Part shown: piece by piece, positions 21,771-33,919 of the stretch
Numbering within the stretch: the first letter of the stretch is position 1
Layout: the number at the start of each line of letters is the position of its first letter
Origin: Homarus americanus
Taxonomy: Eukaryota > Arthropoda > Malacostraca > Decapoda > Nephropidae
Length of the DNA: 64,000 bases
Assembly: GCF_018991925.1 (NCBI RefSeq)
Contig: NW_024732415.1
Coordinates: 3,395,981-3,459,980 of the forward strand
Reading direction: 5' to 3'
Notes under the pieces: generated by a model
Told to the model about the DNA's origin: nothing
Databases searched by the model: none
What the model saw: only the letters and a program-made list of their open reading frames with translations
Program-made: the position numbers and the translations under genes

Positions 21771-22560
21771 CGGAACTCAGAGTGACCCACCAGTAGCCAA
21801 CGAGTAACACCGGAACTCGAGTGACCCACCAGTAGCCAACGAGTAACACGGAACTCAGGAGTGACGCCCAGTAGCCAACGAGTAACACCGGAACTCAGAG
21901 TGACCCACCAGTAGACAACGAGTGACACCGAACCTAGGAGTGACGCTCCAGTAGACAACGAGTAACACCGGAACTCAGAGTGACACCACCAGTAGACAAC
22001 AATGACACCGGAACTCAGAGTGACGCTCCAGTAGACAACAACGAGTAACACCGGAACTCAGAGGACCCACCAATAGACAACGAGTAACACCGGAACTCAG
22101 AGTGTCCCACCAGTAGACAACGAGTAACACCGGAACTCAGAGTGTCCCACCAGTAGACAACGAGTAACACTGGAACTCAGAGTGTCCCACCAGTAGACAA
22201 CGAAAGGACACCGGAACTCAGAGGACCCACCAGTAGACAACGAGTGACACTGAACTCAGAGTGACGCTCCAGTAGACAACGAGTAACACCGGAACCCAGT
22301 GGACCCACCAGTAGACAACGAGTGACACCGGAACTCAGAGGACGCTCCAGTAGACAACGAGTGACACCGGAACTCAAGAGTGTCCCACCAGTAGACAACA
22401 GTGACACCGAAACTCAGAGTGACCCACCAGTAGACAACGAGTAACACTGAACTCAGAGTGACGCTCCAGTAGACAACGAGTAACACCGAACTCAGAGTGA
22501 CCCACCAGTAGACAACGAGTGACACCGAACTCAGAGTGACGCTCCAGTAGACGCGAGTGA
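21771..22560. repeat. 40-bp satellite, 20 units, alternating subtypes
   Basis: Every unit contains CGGAACTCAGAGTGAC, then CCACCAGTAGACAACGAGT or GCTCCAGTAGACAACGAGT and AACAC/GACAC. CCACC- and GCTCC-type units alternate for much of the right half, giving an ~80-bp higher-order dimer. The first three units carry GCCAACG instead of GACAACG. Confidence 0.96.
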
Positions 22561-22707
22561 CGGTAAATAATAGAAGAGGAACCAGACAAGTAGAGTATTA
22601 TTCATAAAGGTTTAAATATTAGAGAAAGAGGAGACTGTGTAGTGATGATGATATGTGGGTTATTTATGTTGGAGAGAAGGTAGGTAGCCTCTTGTCGCTC
22701 TATCTAC

Positions 22708-22742
<35 letters not shown>

Positions 22743-22743
22743 C

Positions 22744-22801
<58 letters not shown>

Positions 22802-22990
22802 ATATTTATTTATTTCTCTATTTATCTCTTTCTTTCTTTCTTATTTATCTCTCTCTATTTACTTTTCTCTCTCTATTTATCTCTTTGTTTCTCTCTCTCT
22901 CTATTTATCTCTCTTTTCTCTATTTATCTCTTTCTCTCTCTATTTATCTTTTTCTCTCCCTTCTTCTTTCTTTGTCTGTCTGTCTGTCTC
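22561..22990. repeat. (TCTA)n and (TTTATCTC)n microsatellites
   Basis: Unique DNA to 22694, TCTA units at about 22701-22810, then TATTTATCTCTTTCTCTCTC-type repeats to 22975 and TCTG to 22989. Confidence 0.93.
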
Positions 22991-23458
22991 TTATGGCGTG
23001 TAGAGTGAGGATTAATAGAAGAAAGGAGGGTAAGAGAAAGACGATAATAAGCCAAAGAAAAGAGAGAGAGAGAGAGAGATAATATTCAGGACACAACAAG
23101 TATTGAAAACTCAGAAAGAATAAAGAAAGCTAAAGAAAGTATGAAGAAAAGAGTGAAAGAAAGCATAAGATATTTAAATGAAGATATAGGACACCGTGGA
23201 AGTGAAAGTAGAAGAATAAATAAGTACTAAAAAGAAAGTGTAGAGGGTTAAAGAAAGCAAAAAACCCAACAAGAGAACGTAACTGCCAAAGAAAAAGTGA
23301 AAGTTAGCATAAGTACCAAAAATAGAACGTGGGAGAAAGCATAAAGATTAAAAAAAAAAGAAAGTTGAAGAAAGCTTGACAACACCAAAGGAAAGCTGTG
23401 AATGTAAAGGTGTTGGAGAGAGAGGGTTAGGGCGCTTTGATCTAGTGGGAGGTGAGGT
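22991..23458. repeat. Purine-rich DNA with AAGAAAGCATAA motifs
   Basis: (GA)n at 23058-23079, then degenerate repetition of AGAAAGCATAAG-like words to about 23390. Confidence 0.7.
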
Positions 23459-23586
<128 letters not shown>

Positions 23587-23656
23587 GTGATTGGAGGAGA
23601 GAGAAAGACAGACGAATAGTGAGAGAAAGAGGGAAACAGATAGACAGCCAATAGAG

Positions 23657-23721
<65 letters not shown>

Positions 23722-24245
23722 AATTTACAGGATGTAGTAAGAAAACTATGAAAGCGTAAAAGAAATTTGCAGCTTATAAAGGCTTTTGGGGGTAAGGTTA
23801 GGGTCGGACGAGTGCGTTCTCTAGAGGTTGAGGTCGTGAGAGAGAGAGAGAGAGGAGAGAGAAGGAAAGTAAGAGAATATTAGAAATCAAAGGAGGAAAG
23901 CCAAAAAGAAAACGGGGGAATTGATTATCTGGGACCTAGAGAGTTGAAGACGTGTTGGAAATGAGTGAGTGACATAGGAGAGAAAAAACAGAGAGATGGT
24001 GACAAAAGGGAAGTGGAAGAGAAAGTGTGAAAGAGTAGACGAAAAGAAAAGCATGGAATATAAAGCCCTTGGGATATAACTTGGTCTGGTCTCATGGAAA
24101 ATTAAAACCCTTGAAGAGAGAGAGAGAGAGAGAGAGGTGTGAAAATAAGAAAGTGTGAAAATAAGAAAGTGTGAAAAAAGAGACAGGAGAAAAAGGATAG
24201 GGTATTGGGTTCTAATGTGGTGGACGGATGTGGACCCCAGAGAAT

Positions 24246-24289
<44 letters not shown>

Positions 24290-24727
24290 GGACATAACAT
24301 ACGAGGTGGGCGAGTGTTCCCTGAGAGTTGGGTCCGTGTTGGAAGAGAGAGCGATGTAACACACTTGTGGACGAATATAGCCTATTGCAAAATCAAAGAC
24401 ATCAAAGAGACAGATAGACAGACAAACAGACAGACAGATTGAGACAGACACAAGACAGCTGAAAATCAAGTATATCCCCCCAAGACGATTGAAGACGTTT
24501 TGAGAATAACTGAAAGAAAGAACGAAAGATAGAGATAGAGAGATATTGAAAATAAAAATAACAAGAGAGACACGAAAGCAAGAGAAGGTACAGTAAGATA
24601 GTCTGTGGTGGCCTGAGGGAAATCTGTAAGAGCACAAGGACTCGAGATATACACTGAGAGTCTGTGGCGTAAAATTACAGACAAAGACAACGAAGACCCA
24701 GTGATGAGAACCACCACCGCCCAGGGC

Positions 24728-24729
<2 letters not shown>
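23587..24729. repeat. Purine-rich region with several (GA)n and (AGAC)n
   Basis: GA runs at 23658-23714, 23839-23862, 24115-24136 and 24247-24288; three copies of GTGTGAAAATAAGAAA at 24137-24180; AGAC units at 24410-24446. Between them are GAGAGTTG..CGTGTTGGAA phrases near 23940 and 24325. No gene is supported. Confidence 0.85.

Positions 24730-24803
<74 letters not shown>
24730..24803. repeat. (CA)n microsatellite
   Basis: Pure CA for 37 units. Confidence 0.97.
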
Positions 24804-24804
<1 letters not shown>

Positions 24805-25212
24805 TGAAGGTATCGTATTTGGGAGGAACTGCTTATAGCTGTCATGAAAAGCCGCCGCCGTAGAGGTCAAGACACACCTGACCTCTTCTCATGACAGTTC
24901 TGTTGTTAGTATATGACCATGAGACACTGAAGCCATGACAATCCCCCCCCCCCTCATGACATCCCAATTAAATAACACGAAATTATGAATCTAAAAATTA
25001 ATCCAATTCTCATGATGTTATTAAGAGCCCAATGTAACATGATTATAATTAATATCGTCAGCTTGTGCATAATTTCCGTCGATTTAATCTGGTTAATGTG
25101 ACCTTGTTCTGACCAGGTGAAGAATGGCGCAGGTAAAGCGACTGTACATTGGGTTTACACAATATATTCAACAGTCATATATATGTTGGTGGATTGGGAT
25201 CATTTTATCGCT
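24804..25212. other. Unique DNA
   Basis: Contains GAGGTCAAGACACACC followed by TGACCTC near 24865, an inverted pair of AGGTCA half-sites with a 9-bp spacer. Otherwise unremarkable. Confidence 0.5.
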
Positions 25213-25323
25213 TATCCGGACATCACGAGACGCCTTTAATACTTAACCGAACCCCACGAGATCCATTTATTACTTATCCGGACCCCGCGAGACCGATTTA
25301 CCTCATATCCGGACCAAGTCACC
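25213..25323. repeat. ~31-bp array, core TATCCGGACC..CGAGA
   Basis: Three and a half units of TATCCGGACCCC(G/A)CGAGA plus a TTTA(T/A)TACT end. Confidence 0.85.
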
Positions 25324-25426
25324 AAAATGTGAAATGTCTTGATGTATGGTATTGATTTATCTATGACAGTATTATAAGTCGTGTTGAAACGTGTAGGTCA
25401 TCAAGGTAAAGACTGGGTGGAGAATA

Positions 25427-25510
25427 TACATACATACATACATACATACATACATACATACATACATACATACATACATACATACATACATACATACATA
25501 CATACATACC
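25427..25510. repeat. (ACAT)n microsatellite
   Basis: About 20 pure tetramer units. Confidence 0.97.
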
Positions 25511-26208
25511 TACACTACTAGATCTCACCTTATTTCCAAATCCAAAAATCTTGATTGCCCTTTTTATACTTTCAAAAATTCAAGTTTCTGAGTCTCTTAG
25601 ACCTGTGATAAAAGTAACCATTATTTTTTTTTTTCTCACTCTAGCTGTATTAAGTCACACACAAAAAAGTACAGAATAGAGAGGTCTTACATAATGATAT
25701 TTACTATGTAGCTCCACGGGAATATTTTATGTATTTTTTAATAGCGAGAGAAAAAAGTGACATTAAATATTTTTCGCGACCTCTTTACATTTTTAGCAGG
25801 TTCTGAGTAAGGGGGGGAAAGGAGGGGTAGGGGAGAGGGTTGGGGGAGGGGAGGAAGGTGTATGAGAGAGGAGAGAAGATTGAATATGAAGGAGAGTATT
25901 AGTGGATGATGTAGATGGGTGAGTGCTATCTAGTACAATACATTCATCCAATTGCATTTTCACCAATAATTAATCTTACTCACCCACATTTACCTTTACT
26001 AGTCAATCCTTCCCTCTCTCCTTCCTTCCTTCCTCCTTCAACCTCCTCCCTCTCTTCGTCTTTTCACTGTGTATTAAATTCTTCCACAGCCAATCTTCAC
26101 CACCTATCTCTAAAAAAAAGGGAGAGGGGATGGAAGGAGGACACTAGAAGGAAGGGTGTGTGGGAGGTGAAGGAGGAAGAGAGGGTAGGAACGTGGATGG
26201 TTAGGTGA
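25511..26208. other. Unique DNA with G-rich and C/T-rich patches
   Basis: AT-rich to 25800, G-rich 25808-25860, C/T-rich 26003-26060. Frames in it lack any motif. Confidence 0.5.
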
Positions 26209-26231
26209 GGGTGGGTGGGTGGGTGGGTGGT
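26209..26231 (+). other. Canonical G-quadruplex motif (GGGT)n
   Basis: Five GGG runs separated by single T loops, one of the most stable quadruplex layouts. Confidence 0.85.
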
Positions 26232-26299
26232 GTGGAGTGAGAGGAAGATGGGATAGGGTGTGAAGGTGCGTGTAAGAGGATGAGAAGGACGGAGGAAGG

Positions 26300-26495
26300 T
26301 TAATTTGGGGGAGGGAGGAGGTTGGAGGAGGGGGAGGAGGTTGGAGGAGGCGGGAGGAGGAGTTTTGTGGAGGGGGGGAGGAGGAGTTTGGAGGGGGGAG
26401 GGAGGAGTTTTGGGGAGGGGGAGGAGGAGGTGGGCGGGAGGAGAGTGTTGGGGGAGAGGGGGTAGGAAGAGGGCGGGAGGGAGGAGGTTGGAGAG
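26300..26495. repeat. G-rich minisatellite, core GGAGGAGGTTGGAGG
   Basis: About ten units of ~17-20 bp with GGAGGAGTTTTG variants; quadruplex-prone. Confidence 0.88.
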
Positions 26496-26840
26496 AGAGA
26501 GAGAGTCAAAAAGAGAAAGAAATACGAGATCCATATACAGTACAAGAGACAAAAAAAGAGAGGGATTCGATAGACAGACATATAGTTAGACAGATAGACA
26601 GACATGCAGACAGATAGAGTCTCACCTTTAAAACAAATTGAAGACATGCTATTTCAGAAACTACCGCCCATAAGGATCAGATTAATTCCACCTTCCATGA
26701 ACGCCAGTGAAAACAAGATAGGCAGTGTTCTATTACACACTGTTGTCCCCAGTCCACAAAAACGCTGACGGCTTCAATCCCTTTGTCAAGTCGGATTTGT
26801 TTACGTTCGTCGTTGAGGTTAGCCATCAGCAGAATGAAGT

Positions 26841-26841
<1 letters not shown>
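26496..26841. other. Unique DNA with short (GACA)n
   Basis: GACA/GATA units at 26570-26618. At 26730-26840 the DNA is balanced and non-repetitive, with a minus-strand frame reading MANLNDERKQIRLDKGIEAV that I cannot assign. Confidence 0.4.

Positions 26842-26893
<52 letters not shown>
26842..26893. repeat. (GT)n microsatellite
   Basis: Pure GT for about 26 units. Confidence 0.97.
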
Positions 26894-26898
<5 letters not shown>

Positions 26899-27501
26899 GT
26901 TATTGTTGCCACTCTGAGAAACGAAAAAGCTATTATCAGTTTGTAAGTTGTGACAGAGGGAAATAATTCTTCTTACTTATAAATAATAGAGAGACGAAGA
27001 AGGAGAAGAAGAAGAAGAAGGAATTAGTGTGTTTTGGTTCTCTGAGAAATAAAAATCACAGAAAGAAAGATGAAGAAAGAGAGGAGGACGTGGAAAAGAA
27101 AAGGAGAAAAAACATAAAGATAAAAATAGGAGGAATTAACAGGTAGCCGACGTAAATATATAGCGAATGAAAGACAGCAAAAACAAGAAAACACAAGACC
27201 AAGTGCGAAAGGGAGAGGAATTACCAAGAAAGGAGAGAAACCAAAACAAATAGACAAGGAAGAGAAAGGTATAGGAAAGAATGAGAGGAAGAAGACGAGG
27301 AATGAAGAAGTAGGATACAAAAATTGGAGAAAAGAAGAGCAAAAGTAGAGGAACGATAAAAAGAAAAGAAAACGAAGTTAAAAACATGAGACAGCGACAA
27401 ACAGAGGACACCAGATAAGACAAAGACAGACAAACAGACAGAAGAATAAGATGAAACACCAAAAGAAGATTAAAGAGAGGACCAAAAGGATATTGACTTC
27501 A
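26894..27501. repeat. Purine-rich low-complexity DNA
   Basis: (GAA)n at 26997-27020, then A/G-rich DNA. Leu/Phe/Ser-rich minus-strand frames are artefacts. Confidence 0.75.
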
Positions 27502-27620
27502 ACTAGAGCCGGGGTCATGACCTCAGCTAGAGCCGGGGTCATGACCTCAGGTAGAGCCGGGGTCATGACCTGTAGAGCAGGGTCATGACCTCAGGTAGAG
27601 CCGGGGTCATGACCTCGGGT
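27502..27620. repeat. 24-bp minisatellite with palindrome GGTCATGACC
   Basis: Five units contain GAGCCGGGGTCATGACCTCA. Palindromes start at 27513, 27537, 27561, 27581 and 27605; the fourth unit is shortened to 20 bp. Confidence 0.95.
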
Positions 27621-28415
27621 AGAGAGAAAGAGGACACCCACTCAGAGTGCCAAACATGTGCCTGAGGCCCTTACAGTTCTTCACTCATGTTAAACACACT
27701 CTACCACCTGCCTTGAGGGAGGAGGAAGGGAGAGGAGGAGAAAGAGTTGAGAAGGAGGGAGGAGGAGGAGGAAGGGAGAAGGGGAGAAAGAGTTAAAGGG
27801 AGGGAGGAGGAGGAAGGGAGAAGGGAGAAAGAGTTAAGAAGGAGGGAGGTGGAGGAAGGGAGAAGGGAGAAAGAGTTAAGAAGGAGGGAGGAGGAGGAGA
27901 AAGAGTTAAAGATGGGAGGAGTCGAAGGATAAGAAATATGGAGAGGAGGAAGAATAGGAGTAGGTGGAGAAAAATGGAAGGAAGATGAGGAATAGTAGAC
28001 GATGGGAGAGGAATGGGAAGATGAGGAGGATGAAGAGGAGAAAACGAGAGAGTAGATAATAGGAATGAGAGGAAAGAAAGATTACAGAATGAAGATGAGA
28101 GGCAAGGATAAGACTTCAGGAGGAGGAGGAGGAGATGAACGATAAGAGAAAGGAGAGAAGGAAGAAAAGGGATAGGAGGAGTCGTAGGGTGAATAGGTAG
28201 AGGAGGAGGATAGGACGGGGGACGAAGAGTGTGAACAGAAGACACAAGAAGATGAAGAAAGGAAGATCAGGATGAAGGAGAAAAGAAGGGAGAGGAAGAA
28301 GAAAGGAAAGGAAGGAAAGAAAGAAAGAGAAAGTGAAGAGAAGACAGAAACACGAAGAAACAAGAAGAAGAGAAGAAGGTAAGCAACATGTAAATTCTAA
28401 ACGAAGTAATACCGA
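27621..28415. repeat. Purine tract with ~45-bp units
   Basis: At 27716-27915 a unit built from AGGAGGAAGGGAGAAGGGAG plus AAAGAGTTAAGAAGG repeats about four times; purine-rich DNA then continues to the gap. Confidence 0.85.
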
Positions 28416-28515
28416 NNNNNNNNNNNNNNNNNNNNNNNNNNNNNNNNNNNNNNNNNNNNNNNNNNNNNNNNNNNNNNNNNNNNNNNNNNNNNNNNNNNNN
28501 NNNNNNNNNNNNNNN
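28416..28515. other. Assembly gap, 100 N
   Basis: Exactly 100 ambiguous bases, the usual placeholder for a gap of unknown size. Features on either side may not be truly adjacent. Confidence 0.99.
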
Positions 28516-28960
28516 AGAAGAAAAGATGAGATATTAATAGAGAGCACAGAAGAGAAGCACAATAAATGAAACAAGAAAGAAAATAAGAAGGAAGACAATA
28601 AGAAGAAAACAAGAAAAATGAAGACAATAAGAAAATAAGGAAATAATATGTGAGACACAAGAAAGAGAGAAGTAGAAATAAAGACACAAAGAAAATAAAT
28701 AAATGAATGTTTATTTGCTGTACCAGAGAGGTTAAGAAGAGGACACTGTACACAATAATAGGTTAAATAAAGGACTAAGAAACAATACTTTTATTAAAGA
28801 AGGATGGATGAGTATTTTATTTTGGGGACACACAGGAAATAATGTGGGAGTGATTTTTCAATGATTTTAATGGATTGTGGGGATTTTGGATGACTAACAC
28901 ACCGACGCACCTGACCAGAAACCAACAGATGAAAAGACTGAAAGGAGACAAACAAGGACA
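28516..28960. other. A-rich DNA beside the gap
   Basis: AAGAAAATAAG-like words to 28690, then unique DNA containing GGACACACAGGAAATAATG and ending at the satellite boundary. Confidence 0.5.
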
Positions 28961-31900
28961 TGAAGACGGAGGTGGAGGAGACAGGACTGGAGGTGGGGGT
29001 GAGAGAGAGCAGGACCTGGAGGTGGGAGGGAGGGCAGCGGAGGAAGAGCAGGCCGGGAGGTGAGGGAGAGGGGAGGGAGAAGGAGACGGAGGTGGGGGTG
29101 AGGGGAGGAGCAGGACTGGAGGGGGGGGTGAGGGAGGAGCAGGACGGAGGTGGGGGGGTGAGGAGGAGGTGGGGGGTGGGGAGAGCAGGACGGGAGGTGG
29201 GGGTGAGGGAGGAGCAGGACCTGAGGTGGGGGGGGAGAGGAGCAGGACTGGAGGGGTGAGGGGGAGGAAGGAGACCTGGAGGTGGGGGGTGAGGAGGACA
29301 GGACCTGGAGGGGGGTGAGGAGGGACAGAGGTGGAGGAGAAGATGGTAAGGAGGAGGAGCAGGACCTGGAGGTGAGGAGGAGAGGCCTGGAGGAGGAGCA
29401 GGACTGAGTGGAGGGAGGAGGAGCAGGACGGGAGGTGGGGGGGGGAGGAGGGACAGGACGGGAGGTGGGGGAGGGAAGGAGGACGGGAGGTGGGGGTGAG
29501 GGAGGAGACCTGGAGGTGGGGGAGGGGAGGAGGACGGAGGTGAGGAGACAGGAATGGAGGTGGGGGTGAGGAGGACAGGACGGAGGTGTGAGGAGGAGCA
29601 GACTGGAGGTGGGGGGAGGAGCAGGACCTGGAGGTGAGAGGGGAGGAGGGACTGAGGTGGGGGTGAGGGAGGAGAGGACTGGAGGTAAGAGGAGGAGAGA
29701 CCGGGAGTAGGACCTGAGGGGGAGAGGGAGGTATGACCTGAGGTGAGGAGGAGAAAATGGAGGTGAGGAGGAGGAATGGAGGTGGGGGGTGAGGAGGACA
29801 GGACGGGAGGTGGAGAGGAGGAGCAGACCTGGAGGGGGGGGTGAGGAGGAGCAGGTGGGAGGGGGGGTGGGAGGGAGGAGCAGGAATGGGAGGTGGGGGG
29901 TGAGGAGGAGCAGGGACGGGTGGGGGGGGAGAGACAGGGCCTGGAGGTGGGGGGTGAGGAGGAGCAGAATGGGAGGTAGAGGGAGGAGCACCTGGAGGGG
30001 GGAGGGAGGGAGCAGTGAATGGGAGGTGAGGGGAGGAGCAGGACTGGAGGTGGGGGGTGAGGGGAGGACAGGACGGGAGTGGGGGAGGAGGAGCAGACCT
30101 GGAGGTGAGGAGGGCAGGACCTGAGGGGGGGATGAGGAGACAGGACCTGGAGGTGGGGGTGGAGGGAGGAAGGAGGACTGGAGGTGGAGGGAGGAGCAGG
30201 ACTGAGGTGGGGGGTGAGGAGGACAGCACCTGGAGGTGGGGAGGGAGACAGGACCGGAGGTGGGGGTGAGGGGAGGAGGGACCTGGAGGGGGGGGGGGTG
30301 AGGAGGAGCAGGACCTGGAGGTGGGGTGGGAGGAGAGGACGGGAGGTGGGGGGTGGGAGGAGCAGGACCTGGAGGTGGGGGGTAGGGAGGAGACCTGGAG
30401 GTGGGGGGAGGGAGGAGCAGGACCTGGAGGGGGGGGGTGAGGAGGAGCAGGACTGGAGGTGTGGGGTGAGGGAGGAGGGACCTGGAGGTGGGGGGAGGAG
30501 GACAGGACCTGGAGGAGGAGGGGTGAGGAGGACAGACCTGGGAGGTGGGGTGAGGGAGGGACAGCACCGGAGGTGGGGGTGAGGAGGACAGACCTGGAGG
30601 TGGGGGGAGGGGAGAGCAAGGGACAGGACTGGAGGTGAGGGAGAGAGCAGACCTGGAGGGGGGAGGAGGGGAGCAGGACGGGAGGTGGGGGGGGAGGAGG
30701 TGGGAGGTGAGGAGGAGCAGGATGGGAGGTGAGGGGAGGGAGGGAAGCACGGAGGTGGGGGGTGAGGGAGGAGCAGACCTGGAGGGGGGTGAGGAGGACA
30801 GGGACTGAGGTGGGGGTGAGGGAGGAGCAGGACCTGGAGGTGAGAGGAGCAGGACTGGAGGTAAGGAGGGAGGAGGCACCAGGTGGAGGAGGACATGACC
30901 GGGAGGTGAGAGAGGACACACCTGGAAGAGGGTGGGGGTGGAGGGAGGACAGGACCTGGAGGTGGGGGAGAGCAGACCTGGAGGTGGGGGGGTGAGGAGG
31001 AGCAGGACCTGGAGGGGGGGTGAGGGGAGGCAGGACTGGGAGGTGGGGGGAGGAGGGAGGAGGAGCAGGACCTGGAGGTGGGGGGGTGAGGGAGGAGGCA
31101 CCTGGAGGGGTGAGGAGGTGAGAGGGAGGACAGACCTGGAGGTAGAGGAGCAGGACCGGAGGAGGAGAGAGGCCTGGAGGGGGGGTGAGGGGAGGAGCAG
31201 GACGGAGGTGGGGGGGGGTGAGGAGGGGAGGACCTGGAGGTGAGAGGAGGAGCAGCAACCTGGAGGTGGGGGAGGAGAGGGGACAGCCTGGGAGGTGAGG
31301 GAGGGACAGACCTGGAGGTGGGGGGTGAGGAGGAGCAGACCTGGAGGTGGGGGGAGGGAGGCAGACTGAGGTGGGGGTGAGGAGGGAGGGCAGCACCTGG
31401 AGGTGGGGGGGGTGAGGAGGAGAACGGGGGGTGAGGAGGAGCAGCACTGGAGGTGAGGGAGAGCAGCACGGGAGGGTGAGGAGGAGGCCTGGAGGTGGGG
31501 GTGAGGGAGGAGGCACTGGAGGTGGGGGGTGAGAGGGCAGCACTGGAGGGGGAGGGAGGAGCAGACGGGAGGTGGGGGGGGAGGAGAGCAGGACGGAGGT
31601 GGGGGGTGAGGGGAGGAGCAGGACTGGGAGGTGGGGGTGAGGGGAGGACAGGACCTGGAGGTGGGGGGAGGGAGGAGCAGCACCTGAGGTGGGAGGAGGA
31701 CAGCACCTGGAGGTGGGAGGTGAGGGAGGAAAGGCCTGAGGTGGGGGTGAGGAGGCAACCTGGAGGTGGGGTGAGGGAGGGGACAGGGACTGGGAGGTGG
31801 GGTGAGGAGCACTGGAGGTGGGAGGGGGGGGAGGAGGAGGAGCAGGACGGAGGTGGGGGATGAGGGAGGGGAGGCCTGGAGGTGGGGGTGAGGGAGGAGC

Positions 31901-33020
31901 AGCACTGGTGAGGGGAGGAAATGGGAGGAGGAGCAGGGACGGAGGGGGTGAGGAGGAGCACCTGAGTGGGGGGTGAGGAGGAGCAGCACCTGGAGGTGGG
32001 GTGAGGGAGGGAGGACCTGGAGGTGGGGGGGTGAGGGAGGGAGCAGGACCTGGAGGTGGGGGGGTGAGGAGGACAGACCTGGAGGTGAGGGAGGGGTGGG
32101 AGGAGAGGAGGGAGCAGGAGGTGGGGGGGAGGAGGAGGACTGGAGGTGGGGGGGTGGGAGGGGAGGAGCAGGACGGAGGTGGGGGGAGGAGGAGCAGACC
32201 TGGAGGGGGTGAGGAGGAGGCAGGACCAGGGGGGTGAGGAGGAGGGACGGAGGGGGAGGTGAGGAGAGGACTGGAGGTGGGGGAGGGAGGAGCAGGACGG
32301 GGTGAGGGAGGGCAGGACTGGAGGTGGGGGTGAGGAGGCAAGGGACGGGAGGTGGGGGGGGGAGGGGAGCTGGGAGTGTGAGGAGGAGCAGACCTGGAGG
32401 TGGGGGTGGGGAGGGCAGCACCTGGAGGTGGGGGTGAGGGAGGGAGCAGGACCTGGAGGTGGGGGGGTGAGGAGGGGCAGGACCTGGAGGTGGGGGTGAG
32501 GGGAGGAGCAGCAGGTGGGGTGAGGAGGGAGCAGCACCTGGAGTGGGGGTGAGGGGAGGGAGCAGGACCTGGAGGTTGGGGAGTGAGGGAGGGAGCAGGA
32601 CCTGGAGGTGGGGTGAGGGAGGAGCAGGACCTGGAGGTGGGGGGTGAGGGAGGGAGCAGCACCTGGAGGTGGGGGAGTGGGGAGGGAGCAGCACCTGGAG
32701 GTGGGGGGTGAGGGAGGAGCAGGACCTGGAGGTGGGGTGAGGGAGGGCAGCACCTGGAGGTGGGGGGTGAGGAGGGCAGCACCTGGAGGTGGGGTGAGGG
32801 AGGAGCAGCACCTGGAGGTGGGGGTGAGGAGGCAGCACCTGGAGGTGGGGGGTGAGGGAGGAGCACCTGGAGGTGGGGGAGTGAGGGAGGGAGCAGCACC
32901 TGGAGGTGGGGGGTGAGGGAGGGCAGCACCTCTGGAGGTGGGGGGTGGGGAGGAGCAGGACCTGGAGTGGGGGGTGAGGGAGGAGCAGCACCTGGAGGTG
33001 GGGGGTGAGAGAGCAGGATC
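28961..33020. repeat. 4-kb G-rich satellite, unit ~31-36 bp
   Basis: More than one hundred units of GGAGCAGGACCTGGAGGTGG plus GGGTGAGGGA. A common variant has GCAGCACCTGG. Units near the right end (about 32500-33000) are much more uniform than those on the left, where single-base indels are frequent. The minus strand stays open in all three frames for about 1,400 codons (Pro/Ser/Leu) only because the C/T-rich strand lacks stops. Many GGGG runs make it quadruplex-prone. Confidence 0.98.
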
Positions 33021-33196
33021 TGGCCTCATTCATAAACAAACATGGTTGAGTGTTAACCTTCAAGACGCTGTTCTTATTCTGCTTTAAACATGTATTTTTC
33101 CCAGCTTTAGCGGAGAAAAAACAACTTATTACAGTTGAACATTAGTGTATGCCCGTGATGTGTTCACATTTTCCCAATTCACATAGTAATCTGGTA

Positions 33197-33233
<37 letters not shown>

Positions 33234-33919
33234 AAAAATACGTCATTAAAGAAATTGTTTACCATCATAGACTAGGCAAATTATAATTCAAATAAGCTGA
33301 CGAAGGTTAGGATAGCTTAGATAAGGTAAGGTTAGGTTAGGGTTGTTAAGCTTTGGTTAGTTCAGGTTAAGTTTTTTATGAAACTAATCATTTAATATGT
33401 TTTATGATTATCTAAACGATTGCCTATGGCCAGTCAGATGTTTTCAACTTAAAGAAAACATAGAAATTATCCATGTAAGGCAATTATAATATTAAGTTGT
33501 TGGTCTTGTCTAATTTATGGGTGTTAAAGTATCTGGCGGATACAGCCCAGTACTCATCACCTTATACTTCCTAATTATAGTCAATATTTCATCCTTTCGT
33601 CACCTTCTCTGTGTTACAACTCTCATATATTTTGTAACATATTTCTCGGTCCAATTTAAAGATTATGTATTATTCTCACATACACTGGCCTACACCCTGG
33701 TCAAGTTGTCTCCTCTTAACACAAAGAGTCATATAACTTCTGAATATATAACACACTCAAGACACTCAAGCCTGTGTTAACTCGTAAAAACTGACTAAAT
33801 TCTACAACATACCCTTACTATGTGTATACCAGGACGACCCTCCATTCAGCTCTTGTGTTAACTCTGTCGGGTTTAATATCAGCGCCGTGTTGTTGTTGTC
33901 TGCAAAACGAGATTAATTT
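33021..33919. other. Unique DNA with (AC)n and TTAGG-like words
   Basis: AC covers 33199-33230. AAGGTTAGG, AAGGTTAGGTTAGGG and similar words cluster at 33306-33370. The remainder is AT-rich with no gene. Confidence 0.6.

Noticed and set aside
21771..22560. CRISPR-like regular repeats (also 33920-34164, 56756-57256, 61251-61860)
   Set aside because: Units are head-to-tail with no unique spacers, there are no cas genes, and the DNA is eukaryotic.
24862..24890. Inverted AGGTCA half-sites with 9-bp spacer
   Set aside because: Nine-base spacing is not a known nuclear-receptor arrangement and only one copy is present.
28794..33063. Three overlapping minus-strand frames of about 1,400 codons (Pro/Ser/Leu-rich)
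   Set aside because: They translate the G-rich satellite in all three frames at once. The strand lacks stops by composition, units contain frame-shifting indels, and there is no domain, so no gene is called.
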